The notes beneath the pieces are model-generated. The model was given only the letters and a program-made list of their open reading frames with translations, made no database searches and was not told the DNA's origin. Made by a program: the position numbers and the translations under genes. Positions 11,448 to 23,208 of a DNA stretch of 64,000 nt are shown one piece after another. The stretch covers positions 3,348,001 through 3,412,000 of the forward strand of contig NC_092310.1 in NCBI RefSeq assembly GCF_036785885.1. Direction: 5' to 3'. This DNA is from Coffea arabica (lineage: Eukaryota > Streptophyta > Magnoliopsida > Gentianales > Rubiaceae). Numbering within the stretch: the first letter of the stretch is position 1; every line of letters begins with the position of its first letter.

Positions 11448-14400
11448 AAAACCTAGAGTGCACGCAAAGGGCCAAGGTGTAAAACCCAAACAACAGACCA
11501 AGTGTTTAAATTTGATAATCTCTCTATCTATCCATCTATTATATCCACATCTATATCTAGCTATCTATATCTATAATCTATATAAAAGGACAATGAGTTT
11601 TGGTATTTTGGAGTGTGGGTGTAAGCATTGCTATGATCTTATTTTGTGTTATTTGAATTATGCCCTTCTTAACTTGTGGTTAAGTTTCATACAATCTTAA
11701 GTATGGGTTAAAGTTTAATTATGAATTTCTAATTATTACAATCACTATATTGCATCATACCATAGTGATTTAGAAAGAAAAATCTCCTTAAAGTTATAAA
11801 TAGTGAAATGGTTTGAGAAATATTTGTCAAATGAATTATATGAGTTGTACACATCCAATTCAAAAGGGGAAGAACTTTTGATGTTGCACACAAAGGACTT
11901 TCAATATACAAAAAATTAGACACCTTCATATAACTGAAATAACAATATTAAACTGAAAAAAAAAAGGAAATCTGAAATAGCCCATACAATCCATCATTAT
12001 TATTAATAGCAACCCCTCATAACAAGAAAAACTGAAAAAAAAAAATGAAAACTATTCATAAAATGACATAAAGCGAATAGAAGTGAATCAAAAAGCTAAA
12101 AATACAACTCAAATAATACCACAAATAACTTTCAAATCACTTAAAATTCTAATTCAGGTGAGTCAAATCTGAGGGAAGACAAAAAGTTGTTATTGATAGC
12201 AATAGAGTAGTGCTTCATTTATATTGTTTCGAGCAAATCGAGTTAATCCAGCAAGCTGTATAGAAGCCATCAGTCCAAGGAAAAGGAGAAGAAGAAAAGG
12301 TTACCATATATAATACTATAATTTGTTAACTACATATCCTATCTTATGTCTAGAAACTAATAATTGTACTCGAAGAAAAGGTAGTCTGCAGTGTTGGTTG
12401 GTCTGATACTTTTAGCTCTTTGTGGAAATATAAATAGTATTCAAGTTACACTGGAGAATTCTAAAGGAACCAAATCAAAATACTAATTACTAAACACACA
12501 AAAGAAGCACTCTTTTGACTCTTTAAAACTTTAGTTTCTAAACTACCTACACTTAAAAACATTGACAATTTCCCAATTAACACGGATCATACCTAATAAA
12601 CTGCTTTTCTTTCTCTTCAAATTAATTTTGTTAAATTTTCTACTTTAATCCAACAAACTTATCTTAGTCTACGAAGTCCAGTGATTTGCTTCTCAATTAG
12701 TCTAATGTAACCAAGAAGTTGCTTGATGAAATGATAATGACTTGATCCCTTCACACACTTTTTTTTTTCCTAACCCCTTCTCATTTTTTTTTTGTTACTT
12801 GTCCTAATAATTTGCGTAATAAAGATTTTTTGTATTTTAAACGATAAGTTAACAATAAGAAAAAAGAAAGCATATTAAGAAGATGCATCTTCAGGAACTA
12901 GCCACCAGGCATCCAATTAATTGACCTACAGAGATGAACAAGCATAAATTGATTAATTACACTTTTACATGTTTTCCAGGCCAGGCAACATCTAAAACAT
13001 GTATTCCTTTCATTTCTTTATTTCTTAATTACACGAGAAGATGCTTCAAGCAAAGAAGAAGCAATATTTATTTATTTTTGAATGGCAAACGGGCTCCAGC
13101 ATTAATCCAGGAAAGTTAAGAGTCAAAATGTTGAAAAAAAAAAAGAACGAAATAAAAAATGCTAAACACATGAAAATCACTCTGATGACTATTTGGAATT
13201 TTTGCTTTTTGAAACTACCAAGCAGGCAAGCACTGAAAACATTGACAGTTTTCCATTAGCCCGAACAAGATTCGGTATTTTCTTTTCTTTCTCTTTAAAT
13301 TAATTTTGTTAACTTTTTCTTCTCCATTCCAACGCTATCATCTTACACCATTAGACTTGTTGAACCGAATTTTATGATTCTGATACTATCAACATGCATG
13401 CAGGATTATTAGGCAGTTGCCTCTCCTTTGTATTCAAAAAAATGTATATATATATATACATATATATACACATACATACATATATATATATATATATGAG
13501 TGTGTGTGTGTGGGTGTTTGTGGGAGATAACAAAAAAATAAATAGAGTAATCTTATTGCAAATATATTAGCAAGTTGATTAATTAAATTAATCTAGATAG
13601 ATAAAATAGAGTAATCTGATTAATCAGACTTTTATTTATTTTACTAATCGATATCTAAAATAGTTCATACCTAGTGCATCCTATATAGTACTAGTAAACA
13701 GAATTTCTTAAATAAATAAAGGCCGCCAGCAGCACAAGCCATTGACCAAAGCTAGTAACATGGCCTCATCTTAATGTGCTACTAGTAAATAGAATTTCTT
13801 AATGAAGAAATCACAAGCCATTGACCAAGCCAAGAATGATGGCCTCATCTTAATGTAGCCTTAAAACTTTCTCTCCTTCTTTAATATTACCCTCGTTTGG
13901 TACATGGAAATGCACAGAATAGAAAGGGTTTTAGCCAGAATATGTTTCCACCGGGATGGTAGGGAAAAAAGTTACTATTCCAGGGCTTGATATACAAGTT
14001 AGAATGGAATATTTACTCAATTTCCAGATGTTAGAATGGAATATACTAAATACAAATTTGATTTAATTACCCTAGATTAGTTTATAGGACATAATATATC
14101 TTCTTTTTTTTTGTTTTATTTGGTCTGCAATAGTATTTGTCTATTTACGTGAAATTTTGATATCTTTATTTAAAAATAAAGGAGGATTGATATCAAAATT
14201 CTTCAATTGTAGTGAAGATTCAAGTTAAATTTCATTTACTACCAATATCAATAGTAGCGTAAAATGTAAATTACATGAAGTTAGACAATTATAATTTATT
14301 TTTAATCTATTTTCAATTTTAATATGAGATTCAAAAAAGATTCTTGAACAGTTGTTCAAAAATCAAAGAATAAAGTATCTTAAAACATTTGTTTCCTAGT

Positions 14401-14817
14401 ATAAAAGCAAAATATTATTCTAAGTACAAGAAAATTAATTATTACAATAATTACATTCAAATATTAATTGAGTTTATAAATAGCTTAAGATATGGCGATG
14501 CAGTAGACTTGTGACGATAAATTGGACATCCTACTATTTAGGCATTCTAGGATGAAGGAGAAAAAAGCTTTCACTAAATTTTTTTGAGGAATGAGAGATT
14601 CTAGAAAAAGTTAGAATGAGCATTTCAGAAAGAAAGAGCTTTCCCACTTAACCAAATACTAGAATAGAATGAACAAGTTGGAAAGGCCTTTCTTTCTTGG
14701 TGTATTTGTGAGCTGCATTTATGAGGAAGAAGCTAATGAGCTTCTAAATCCTATGTCGGATCACAAATACATGACAATTTAGTGGTGTAAACTAGTGAAG
14801 AAGAATCTTAGCACTGC
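11448..14817. other. Gene-free AT-rich spacer with local repeats
   Basis: No coding region is supportable. It holds spacer-repeat copies at about 12530-12960 and 13060-13340, similar to 16480-16990. It also holds a TA/TG microsatellite (13444-13512), an imperfect direct duplication of about 90 bp at 13690-13860 (shared CACAAGCCATTGACCAA and GGCCTCATCTTAATGT), and a degenerate element-like stretch at 13890-14690. The remainder shows nothing I recognise. Confidence 0.6.
13444..13512. repeat. Compound TA/TACA/TG microsatellite
   Basis: A run of TATATA, CATACA and TATATA units is followed by GTGTGTGTGTGT. Confidence 0.9.
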
Positions 14818-16316
14818 TGATAGGTTGTAATTTTATCATTTATTTTATTATTAATTTCCCCTATTACCTGACCTAATGTGGATTAATTGTTAGATTCTAT
14901 TCACTTTTGGCAATTTGCATTTATTTCAGAGAGTAGAACGAAAATACCATAATAAGTGCCAATTTAGCAATTATCAGAAAAGAGTTTAAGTAACAGGGGC
15001 ATTTTTGGAACGTCAAGACGCGACCCTTTTTTGGTAATTTGGCGGAAGACAGCAGCGAGAAAAGGACGAAAAGGCTGAAGTCTTCTATTCGGCTGGAGGG
15101 GCCGCCGCACAGAAGCCAAGCATTAGAGTAGCTAGGTATTAGATAGAAAAAAAGGCACAGAGAACTAGCACTACTTTGATGGCTTAGCCTTTGACTTTTC
15201 TTTTTTGTTTAGCTCTTAGTAGTTTTCTTTTCATTTCTTGGATGTCAGGAGTAATTAGGAGATTCAATCATTTTTTGTAATTTTCGTTTTCCTTTCACTT
15301 GTTCGGACGAATTGGGCTTTCCCAAATGCAGACAATGGCCGCGACTTTTGCTTCAGCTTTGTATGGGTTTTTCGCATCAAATATGAACTAATTTCTTCAC
15401 TTTAGTCAATGAACAACGGAGGCTTTGGTTCCCCTAAAAAATGTGAGATCGACTTAATTTTATTTTTTTTTTATTTATTGGTATTCGCGTATTCCTTGAT
15501 TGCAGTACTGATGATTATTTAATTAATTGATTGTTTTGGATCCGGATAATTAGTTAACTTGAAAATCTATTGTCAATTAGGGCATTAAATTCGTAATTGT
15601 TTAATTGCCTTGAAATAGTGACAACTGGCATGATTGGGTTTGTGTCAGGGGAACTCGCGGGCTAATCTGAAATAACTCTGGTAGTGCGTTATTTGATTAG
15701 AATAGGGCTCCTATAATATGTAAGGCAATTGGGGAATTAAATCTTATGGGCGTACCTAGGATTATTTCTCAATTAGAACAGTGATTAACGGGCGTGCCTT
15801 AATCACCGACACAGTAAGGAGGGATTGACTGTCATCGCTTGTTTGCCAGTTATTACCTATTTATTAATAAATAATTGGAACTGCCTTTGCATCAATGATC
15901 AATTAGGTGAACCATTGTTGAAGTTATTTCTTGGCTAGACCTTTAATTATTGTTACTCTAATTTTAGTGAATTGTCATTTAATTTCTAGTTAGTTATTTA
16001 TTTTTATTTGAATTTCTTTGATTGTCATCGTTTATACAAAAACACCCCCGTGTTATTTTTGGATTTCGAAAGAGACAAATATCCCTAGTCCCTGAGGATA
16101 CGACCCTACTTGCCCTATTTACAAATTAATAATTATTTGTGAAAAAGCCATCCCATTCGGGTATATCGGATCAAGCAAACTCTTCGGGAACAGGATGAGT
16201 CAAGTAATCCATTGCACATCTAGAGTCCCTGCTCCAGTACTTGGAATCGGGTTTTGGTTATTTTAATTGACAAATATGTTTATTTTTATTATTGCACAGG
16301 CATTGATAACCTGTCA
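14818..16316 (+). mobile_element. Solo LTR, Athila-like family, with exact 5-bp target duplication
   Basis: 1499 bp beginning TGATAGGTT and ending AACCTGTCA, which are near-perfect inverted termini. ACTGC occurs directly on both sides (14813-14817 and 16317-16321). The 3' half is collinear with the LTRs at 8823, 23831 and 29547 (GGATCAAGCAAACTCTTCGG, AGAGTCCCTGCTCCAGTACT, ATTGCACAGG). No primer-binding site or coding sequence is attached, so it is a solo LTR. It supplies the end definition for the other family members. Confidence 0.88.
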
Positions 16317-16479
16317 ACTGCCCATAATTTTTTTTTTCTTCGTTCCTCAAGAACGTAAAACAGAAGTCCTACCAACCACATAACACTTTATTATGATTCA
16401 ATCAACTCATTTGGTTGAGCAAAGAAACCGAGGTTTCTATTCCAAAATGAAAAAGATATTATGTAGATCTGCCAACTCT

Positions 16480-16990
16480 TTTAGATTTATTTTAAACGAC
16501 AAAAGGGCTTCAGCATTGACCCAAAAAATGAGGAGCGAAAATTTTAAAATGACTCAAATCAAAGAACACGTAGAAAGCTCTCTTTTTCTGAATCAAATTC
16601 ATCAATATCTTTCCTTTATCTTTAAATTAATTTTATTAAGTTTTCTTCTCTGCTAATCCAACAAGTTATCTTCTGTCTACTAAATTTAAATAATTCCATT
16701 TCTCAATTTGTTTCATAATTACATAAGCAATCAAGAAGTTGGTTGATGAAACGAAAAAGTCCTCATCGATTCTAATCTGTTTGTTCCCTGTCTTAATTGA
16801 TTAAGTAGTCAAGAAGAGTTGGCTTAATTGTTTCAGAAATCGAGAAGATTCTTTGCAGTGTGAATAACAAATAAACATTGAGGAAAAAAGAAAAAGAAAA
16901 ATGCAAAGTAGGAAGATGCATTTTCGAGGAAGTAGCCACCAGGCATATTCTAATACCAGCCAGATTGAATAAATGAACTTGATAGACAAA
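16480..16990. repeat. Spacer repeat upstream of CNL gene 1
   Basis: A diverged copy of sequence at 12530-12960 and 13060-13340. Shared blocks include AAATTAATTTT(G/A)TTAA followed by a TTCT-rich stretch, a segment with AAGAAGTT...TGATGAAA, and TAGCCACCAGGCAT. It ends about 100 bp before the conserved CNL upstream block begins (about 17098). Confidence 0.55.
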
Positions 16991-17277
16991 GTAGAATAAA
17001 TTGATTAATCAGGAGCGAGATTTCAGATCTATGTCTCCTGTTGCCAGCCCCTCAATCAGTTTAGTTAAGTCAACTCTTCTGAGTTTTGTGCACTGTTACA
17101 TTAATCACAATTATACTAATCTGAATCTCACACATCAACCCACTGGAATCGTTAATCATCTCTCTCTTATTCTGACTGGCTTCTATTCTGATTTCTATCA
17201 TTTGTTGCTGAAACATTCCTTCCATCTCTGATATTAGAAAACCTTTCGATCCAAGTTCCAATTCCAAGCAAGAAACA

Positions 17278-20200
17278 ATGGCTGACGCTGCTATCAGTGC
17301 TACTGTTAAAGTCCTCTTGGGGACAGTTACTTCCATTGCTGCGGACCGCATTGGTATGGTTCGGGAGGTCGAAGCGGAGTTGGAGAGACTAAGCAATACT
17401 GCTGCAATGATCCAAGGTTTCCTGGCTGATGCTGACGGGAAAATGCATAGCCAAGGGGTGCGAGAGTGGCTCAAGCAGCTAGAGGATGAGGTTTTTAAAG
17501 CTGATACCGTGCTGGACGAGCTCCACTACGACAATCTTCGTCGGGAGGTGAAGTACCGAAATCAACTCATCAAGAAGAAGGTATGCTTCATCTTCTCCTC
17601 CTTTAATGCAATTGGTTTTAGTTCCAGCTTGGCTTCAAAGATCCGAGACATCAACACCAGCCTAGAGAGGATCAACCAGCAGGCAAATGTCTTGCAATTG
17701 GCCAGAAAGCAGCAAAAAGAAGCTGATGCGGCTGGTGCCACGGCAAGCAGACAGACCGACTCTATTGTCGTTCCGAACGTTGTAGGAAGAGCTGGCGATG
17801 AGTCAAAGATAGTGGAGATGCTGTTGACCCCATCTGAAAAGGTTCTTTCTGTTATTCCCATAACAGGCTCGGGAGGTTTGGGAAAGACAACTCTGGCGAA
17901 ATCAGTCTACAATAATCCAAAAATAGATGGGCACTTTGGCCAAAAAATTTGGGTTTGTGTGGCTAAAGAACAAATTAAGATAATGGAGCTGTTCAAGCTC
18001 ATTTTGGTACAATTGACACGAAAAGAAGTTAAAGTGGATGACAGAGATGTTATCGTTAAAGAAATTGGAGAAAAGCTGAAGGGACAAAAATATTTCCTTG
18101 TTCTTGATGATGTGTGGGATCATGAACAAGGATTGTGGGATGACTATTTCAACACTTTGATGGGACTCAATGAAACCAAAGGAAGCTGGTGTCTTCTCAC
18201 TACTCGTCTAGAATCAGTGGCTAATGCTGTGCCTAGACATTTGCAAATGAATGATGGTCCTTATTCCCTAGGAAAGCTATCAGACGATGAGTGCTGGTCT
18301 ATGATAAAAAGAAAGGTACTCGCAGGGGAAGAAGTACCAAAAGAATTGGAAGCAATACAAGAGCAAATTTTAAGGAGATGTGATGGTCTACCATTGGCGG
18401 CAAGTTTGATTGGTGGCTTGTTGCTTAACAACGGAAAAGAGAAGTGGCACTGCATTGTGCAGAAGAGTCTCTTGAATGAAGATCAAAGTGAGATCAATCA
18501 AATACTTAAGGTGAGCTTTGATCATTTATCACCTCCATCAGTTAAGAAGTGTTTTGCATATTGCTCGATTTTTTCCCAGGACACTGAATTAGGAGAAGAT
18601 GAACTAATTGAGCACTGGGTTGCTGAAGGTTTTGTTCTACCAGATCGGGAAAACACAGGAATGATGGAGGAAAGAGGAGGCGAGTATTTAAGGATTTTGT
18701 TACAAAGTTCCTTACTAGAAAAAGTCGCAGATGAGGGGAGCACATATTATAAAATGCATGATCTCGTGCATGATTTTGCAAAATCAGTTCTCAATCCTAA
18801 AAGCAGCAGCCAGGATCGCTACCTTGCATTACACTCATATGAAGAAATGGCAGAAAATGTCAGAAGGAATAAAGCGGCATCAATCCGCTCGTTATTTCTC
18901 CATTTAGGGGGTGGCATATCTACTGACATGCTTTTAAGATTCAAGTGCTTGAATGTTCTCAAATTGTCTGGAGATGATGTCAAGTTTCTACCGAGCTCCA
19001 TTGGCAAACTACTACATTTGCGGTTGCTCGACATTTCATCTTCTAGAATCACAAGTTTGCCAGAATCTCTTTGCAAGCTATATAATCTGCAGACACTAAC
19101 GATGAGAAATGGTGCACTTAAAGGAGGTTTTCCAAAACGGATGAGCGATTTGATTAGCTTGCGGCATCTAAACTACTGTTATCATCGTGCAGAATTGAAA
19201 ATGCCGGTGCAGATGGGACTATTGACTTGTCTTCAAACTCTGGAGTTTTTTAATGTAAGTCAAAAAAGGGGATGTGGCATCGAAGAGCTTGGGACCTTGA
19301 AATATCTGAAAGGATCGTTGACTATAAGAAATCTTGGACTAGTGAAGGGCAAAGAAGCAGCTAAACAAGCAAAATTGTTCGAAAAGCCAAATCTGTCTCG
19401 CTTGGTGTTTAAATGGAAGAGTGGGGATCGAGAAAGCGATAACTGTGATGAGAATGTGCTGGAAGGTCTCCAACCTCACCCAAATTTGCAAGAGTTGGAA
19501 ATTCGATATTTCATGGGTAATAAATTTCCGCAATGGTTTATGAATTTGGCAAATTTGGTGGGGTTGCGGATAGAAGATTGCCAGAGATGCAGTGAACTCC
19601 CTACAGTCGGACAACTGCCATCCCTCAAACGTCTCTATTTGAAAAGATTGGACAACATTCGATCTGTTGGAGATGAATTCTACGGTGTTACTACTAATGA
19701 GGAGGAGGAGGGCAGATCACGAGCATCAGGGAGCTGCACTAGAAGACGGAAATTCTTTCCAGCCCTTGAAGAACTTCGTGTAGAATATATGGAGAATTGG
19801 GTAGAGTGGAAGGATGCAGACCAAGTAGATGTCTTTCCCATGCTGAGGGATTTTCACATTCTAAGTTGCCGTAAGCTAACAAGTATAAAAACGGGTCACG
19901 GCACTGCTTCTATTGAGGAGTTGAGTATCGACACTTGCGACAATCTTAGGGAGCTGCCAGAAGATGTGTTTGGATCGAGTTTGCAGCAGCTGACCATAAA
20001 AACTTGCGCAAGATTAATTAATCTGGGAGTAAATGGACAGAAATGCCCCCTACCATGTCTTACGCGATTGTTTATTTGGGGTTGCGATGGGTTGACCACT
20101 ATATCCGACAAAATGTTCGAGTCATGCCCGTCTCTGCGGTCCCTGTCGGTGGGGTGGTGCCCCAGTCTGGTGTCGTTTTCGCTTAATTTGCAGGAGACGC

Positions 20201-20538
20201 CTTCTCTCGAGGAATTCAGCTTACTCCGATGTCCCAAATTGATCCCTCATAGGTTCAAAGGATTTTCTTTTGCCACCAGCTTAAGAAAATTGAGCATCGG
20301 TCCCGTCTCCTTAATGGATGATTTTGATTGGTCTGGCTTAATATCTGCTTCAACACTCCGTAGCCTTCAATTAGAAGCGTTGCATCACTCGGAGTCCCTG
20401 CCACACCAGATTCAATACTTGACAGCACTCACTAAACTGAGTCTTCACAACTTTGGAGGAATAGAAGTGTTACCGGATTGGATTGGAAACCTTGTGTCCC
20501 TTGAAACCCTAGTACCATGGAATTGCGAAAAGCTTTGA
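17278..20538 (+). CDS. CC-NB-LRR (CNL) disease-resistance protein, copy 1, C-terminally truncated
   Basis: Intracellular immune receptor of the RGA/RPI-BLB1-like coiled-coil NLR class: an ATP/ADP-switched NB-ARC domain with leucine-rich repeats for effector sensing (family knowledge). Single exon, 1086 residues, ATG in the context GAAACAATGG. Seen: N-terminal coiled coil with an EDVID-like stretch EDEVFKADTVLDEL (69-82); P-loop GSGGLGKTT (197-205; Ser where the paralogue has Met); kinase-2 LVLDDVW (274-280); RNBS-B GSWCLLTTR (302-310); GLPL (370-373); RNBS-D CFAYCSIF (from 425); MHD (493-495); LRRs to the end. The frame stops at TGA 20536-20538, where copy 2 has CGA, losing 40 residues. Compared with copy 2 it also lacks about 27 LRR residues after DADQV, in two gaps. 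No NB-ARC motif is lost. It may be a slightly shortened functional receptor or a young pseudogene; the sequence cannot decide. Confidence 0.93.
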   Translation: MADAAISATVKVLLGTVTSIAADRIGMVREVEAELERLSNTAAMIQGFLADADGKMHSQGVREWLKQLEDEVFKADTVLDELHYDNLRREVKYRNQLIKKKVCFIFSSFNAIGFSSSLASKIRDINTSLERINQQANVLQLARKQQKEADAAGATASRQTDSIVVPNVVGRAGDESKIVEMLLTPSEKVLSVIPITGSGGLGKTTLAKSVYNNPKIDGHFGQKIWVCVAKEQIKIMELFKLILVQLTRKEVKVDDRDVIVKEIGEKLKGQKYFLVLDDVWDHEQGLWDDYFNTLMGLNETKGSWCLLTTRLESVANAVPRHLQMNDGPYSLGKLSDDECWSMIKRKVLAGEEVPKELEAIQEQILRRCDGLPLAASLIGGLLLNNGKEKWHCIVQKSLLNEDQSEINQILKVSFDHLSPPSVKKCFAYCSIFSQDTELGEDELIEHWVAEGFVLPDRENTGMMEERGGEYLRILLQSSLLEKVADEGSTYYKMHDLVHDFAKSVLNPKSSSQDRYLALHSYEEMAENVRRNKAASIRSLFLHLGGGISTDMLLRFKCLNVLKLSGDDVKFLPSSIGKLLHLRLLDISSSRITSLPESLCKLYNLQTLTMRNGALKGGFPKRMSDLISLRHLNYCYHRAELKMPVQMGLLTCLQTLEFFNVSQKRGCGIEELGTLKYLKGSLTIRNLGLVKGKEAAKQAKLFEKPNLSRLVFKWKSGDRESDNCDENVLEGLQPHPNLQELEIRYFMGNKFPQWFMNLANLVGLRIEDCQRCSELPTVGQLPSLKRLYLKRLDNIRSVGDEFYGVTTNEEEEGRSRASGSCTRRRKFFPALEELRVEYMENWVEWKDADQVDVFPMLRDFHILSCRKLTSIKTGHGTASIEELSIDTCDNLRELPEDVFGSSLQQLTIKTCARLINLGVNGQKCPLPCLTRLFIWGCDGLTTISDKMFESCPSLRSLSVGWCPSLVSFSLNLQETPSLEEFSLLRCPKLIPHRFKGFSFATSLRKLSIGPVSLMDDFDWSGLISASTLRSLQLEALHHSESLPHQIQYLTALTKLSLHNFGGIEVLPDWIGNLVSLETLVPWNCEKL

Positions 20539-20658
20539 TCTTTACCATCCGAGGCCGCCATGAGACGCCTCACCAAGTTAACTCGTGTTGAAGTTTATTA
20601 TTGTCCTCTACTAAGACAACGATACACTCCCCAAAGAGGCATCTACTTGGAGGAGTAG
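20539..20658 (+). pseudogene. Stranded C-terminal coding tail of CNL copy 1
   Basis: Directly after the in-frame TGA, 39 codons stay open and match the end of copy 2 (SEAAMRRLTKLT ... PQRGIYLEE), finishing at TAG 20656-20658. The retained frame suggests the nonsense change is recent or tolerated. CGA to TGA is a C-to-T change at a CpG, the usual outcome of methyl-cytosine deamination. Confidence 0.88.
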
Positions 20659-21870
20659 ATTTCAAGTGATCCGGTGAGATTTTCCTATCTAAAGTTCACA
20701 CTCATACATATTTATATGTATATATGTATATAAGTTCACACTTATTTTGTATCTGGATCTTATTGACATATATTTGCTCTTCAGTCTCTTATACTCTTTT
20801 TCTCTATCTCGTTTCTGCAAAGTTATTCTTTATAATTCTCTTCTTTTGGGCAGACATTGGTTTCTCTTCAAAGATTAGTTTTAACAAAGCCTGGTTTTGA
20901 ACAAATTGGAAGCAACCAAAATTCTGGATTTCGTCTGCCTCTCTGAACCACTGAAAGATTTTAAACATCTTAAAAACTCCTTACACTTCAACTTGTTAAA
21001 TTCTATTTGGCCAAGGACGAAATTATTAGCGACGGTGCATACACAATTAGCCTCTTTGTTTTAATGTGTTGGAAAATGCTTCGTTTGATGTGCAATGCTA
21101 GATGTACATGGATGCATTCTTCATTTTTCTGTCACTGATATTGCCAGTCTCAATGGATAACATTAAAGCTAATCGAGAAATGATGTTGAAAGAAAATTCA
21201 AGACACAATTTGCTGTTCTTTGGGACTCTGTGTACTTATTTGCTATAAAATTAGATCAGTCAAATTGAACTTCAAATATGTATGTGGAGGAACCCGAGTG
21301 CTGTGAACGTTCACCCCTTACAATTGATACTGCATGCTTCATATCAATGACAATAATGTTTTTTTTTTCAAAGAGATAATGTTGGATAGTTGCTTATCAT
21401 CTTTCACAAGTTTGAAAAGTTTATACGCCACAATTGCCTTGATTTTCTGTTCAGTGAGCTGGATTAATGTATTGTAACCTTGCAGACGAGTAATGCAATG
21501 AATGATGGTGCTCAAACATCAGCTTCATGTTGTTTCCCATTGTTGCTGAAGAAGAAGAGCTCAGGAGGTATATAGTGCACAAAAGTGATAATGCAGCACT
21601 TCTCTCCCCAAGAACTCTAAGTTTGCATTCTAGTATGCTTAAGTCATGTAATTGGCATGAAAACAGGGTATTTTTCTGCACTTTTATGTGTTGTTGAATG
21701 TTCCTGCGAAAGAGTGTGGTTTTCAATTTTCTTGCACAAGTTTCCAGGCCATACTTTTTCTTTGCTTTCATAGTTCGTCATGATTGAAGCCGTTCTGAAA
21801 CGTAATATTACGGTGCTTATTCCAGAGTCTCAGGAAGCAGACCTCATGTTGTTGGACAAAGGACACTGCT
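20659..21870. repeat. CNL 3' flank, duplicated at 57201-58390
   Basis: It is collinear with the flank of CNL copy 2, sharing blocks such as GGTTTCTCTTCAAAGATTAG, GCCTCTTTGTTT and CTCAAACATCAGCTTCATG. Splice-like TTTTGGGCAG at about 20845-20855 and CTTGCAG near 21480 suggest a spliced 3' UTR; this is inference. Similarity ends near 21870, where copy 2 switches to ALY-derived DNA. Confidence 0.75.
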
Positions 21871-22454
21871 GTTACCCATTGCATTTTTTACTAGATTGCC
21901 AAGGGACACAAGTTATTTTTCATTGACCAGAGGATTTGAAGATGAAGGCAGTTATCAATGATGTCAATTTAGCTCATTCGATAGCATTAGCTTTGATGGA
22001 TGTTTCACAAATAGTTGGTTTCTCAAACATAAGTTTTTCGTTATTTCCTGGTCAGAATGCAGAAAGGAAGTTTTTATATAAACATAGGTACTTAATACAA
22101 ATGAAACAACGCCTTTCATTATTTGTACCATTTCTAGATTCGTGAGATGTGCATGCCCATCAAATATTCTACTTGTACCAATTTTTATATAACAAGGAAT
22201 CAAGAAAGTTTTGGGCAGGGAAGGAGCCAGCCATAGCAAGAACAAGGCATCAAATTTTCATCAGTATTCAGTAAATTAGCCATCCTTTTTTCAAATTTTA
22301 AAATTGGACCAATGTGTTCAATATTGTGGTCGTATTATAAGTTTTCTCCTCTAATTCACCTGTGCTGCCATTGAAGTTCAACAAAAATGTCATACATTTC
22401 TAACAACTAGAGTTGTCAACAACCATTCAACTTGGTATTCATTTACTATTATTT

Positions 22455-22615
22455 GTGGGAAAACCGGTTAAAACGTTTTTCACATTTTGCAAAATAATTT
22501 TTTTCATCCCTCATTTTTAAAAGTTTAATTTTACATCTCTTACAAATACAAATTCATATCAGTTAAATTTGGTCCCTACGTAGGTTTTTGACTGTCTTTT
22601 GGCCGGAACCCAAAC
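22455..22615. mobile_element. Decayed single arm of the fold-back MULE-type MITE
   Basis: About 160 bp resemble the left arm of the element at 8839: GGGAAAA, then AAAACG, CACATTTTGCAAAAT, CATCCCTCA, GGTCCCTACGTAGGTTT and TTTTGGCCGGAA. No partner arm is seen. Confidence 0.6.
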
Positions 22616-22833
22616 ACAATTAGCATTATTCTCAAAGATATGTGTAAATTCCATCTTATCTTTGCTAATGTCAAGAGCCTAATCTTCAAATCCAAAAACT
22701 TACTAAAGCAATTAAATTAAGTATTTGTACTAAGATTTTTATTTCCCTCTTTCTTTCAAGTAAGGTGGGGTGAGATGAGCAATCCATAGCATTCTTCAAT
22801 CTTCAATATAGAGAATAGGAGTCTTTTCTTTAA

Positions 22834-23120
22834 GGGTGTGTTTGATAAAATTAAAGTTTGAAAACTGAAATCTAAAGTCTGAATTCTGAATCCATTAAAT
22901 TACTGAATTAGTAAGTACTAAATTTGATACATTTAATTATATATCACATTAAGTAATAAGTAAATAACTTATCATTTGTTTTTTAAAATAAGTTTACATA
23001 GAAAATTCAATGCCATTTAATTAATTCATATGTTTTAGTTTTAGTTATCAAACGTGTCTGAACATATTAAAATTTAAATCCATTAAATTTAAGTACTAAT
23101 TGGGTTATCAAACAGGATCC
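22834..23120. mobile_element. Short TIR element (MITE-like)
   Basis: The left end GGGTGTGTTTGATAA pairs with TTATCAAACAGGATCC at the right. The interior is AT-rich and non-coding. The target duplication is unclear and the right terminus is diverged. The (AAT)n run at 23178-23208 lies just downstream; the rest of 22250-23830 shows nothing else. Confidence 0.45.
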
Positions 23121-23177
23121 AAACTCAACAGAGTTTCAACTAAAAATCAATAGGTCCGTTGGGCTAACATAATTTGC

Positions 23178-23208
<31 letters not shown>
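23178..23208. repeat. (AAT)n microsatellite
   Basis: About ten uninterrupted AAT units. Confidence 0.95.

Noticed and set aside
17070..17474. Minus-strand open frame over the CNL 1 start, with a similar one at 53549-53947
   Set aside because: It is conserved only because the coding sense strand is conserved; it has no recognisable domain and runs into the 5' leader.
21451..21771. Minus-strand frame in the CNL 1 3' flank
   Set aside because: The paralogous flank at 57.8-58.0 kb does not preserve the same frame or length.
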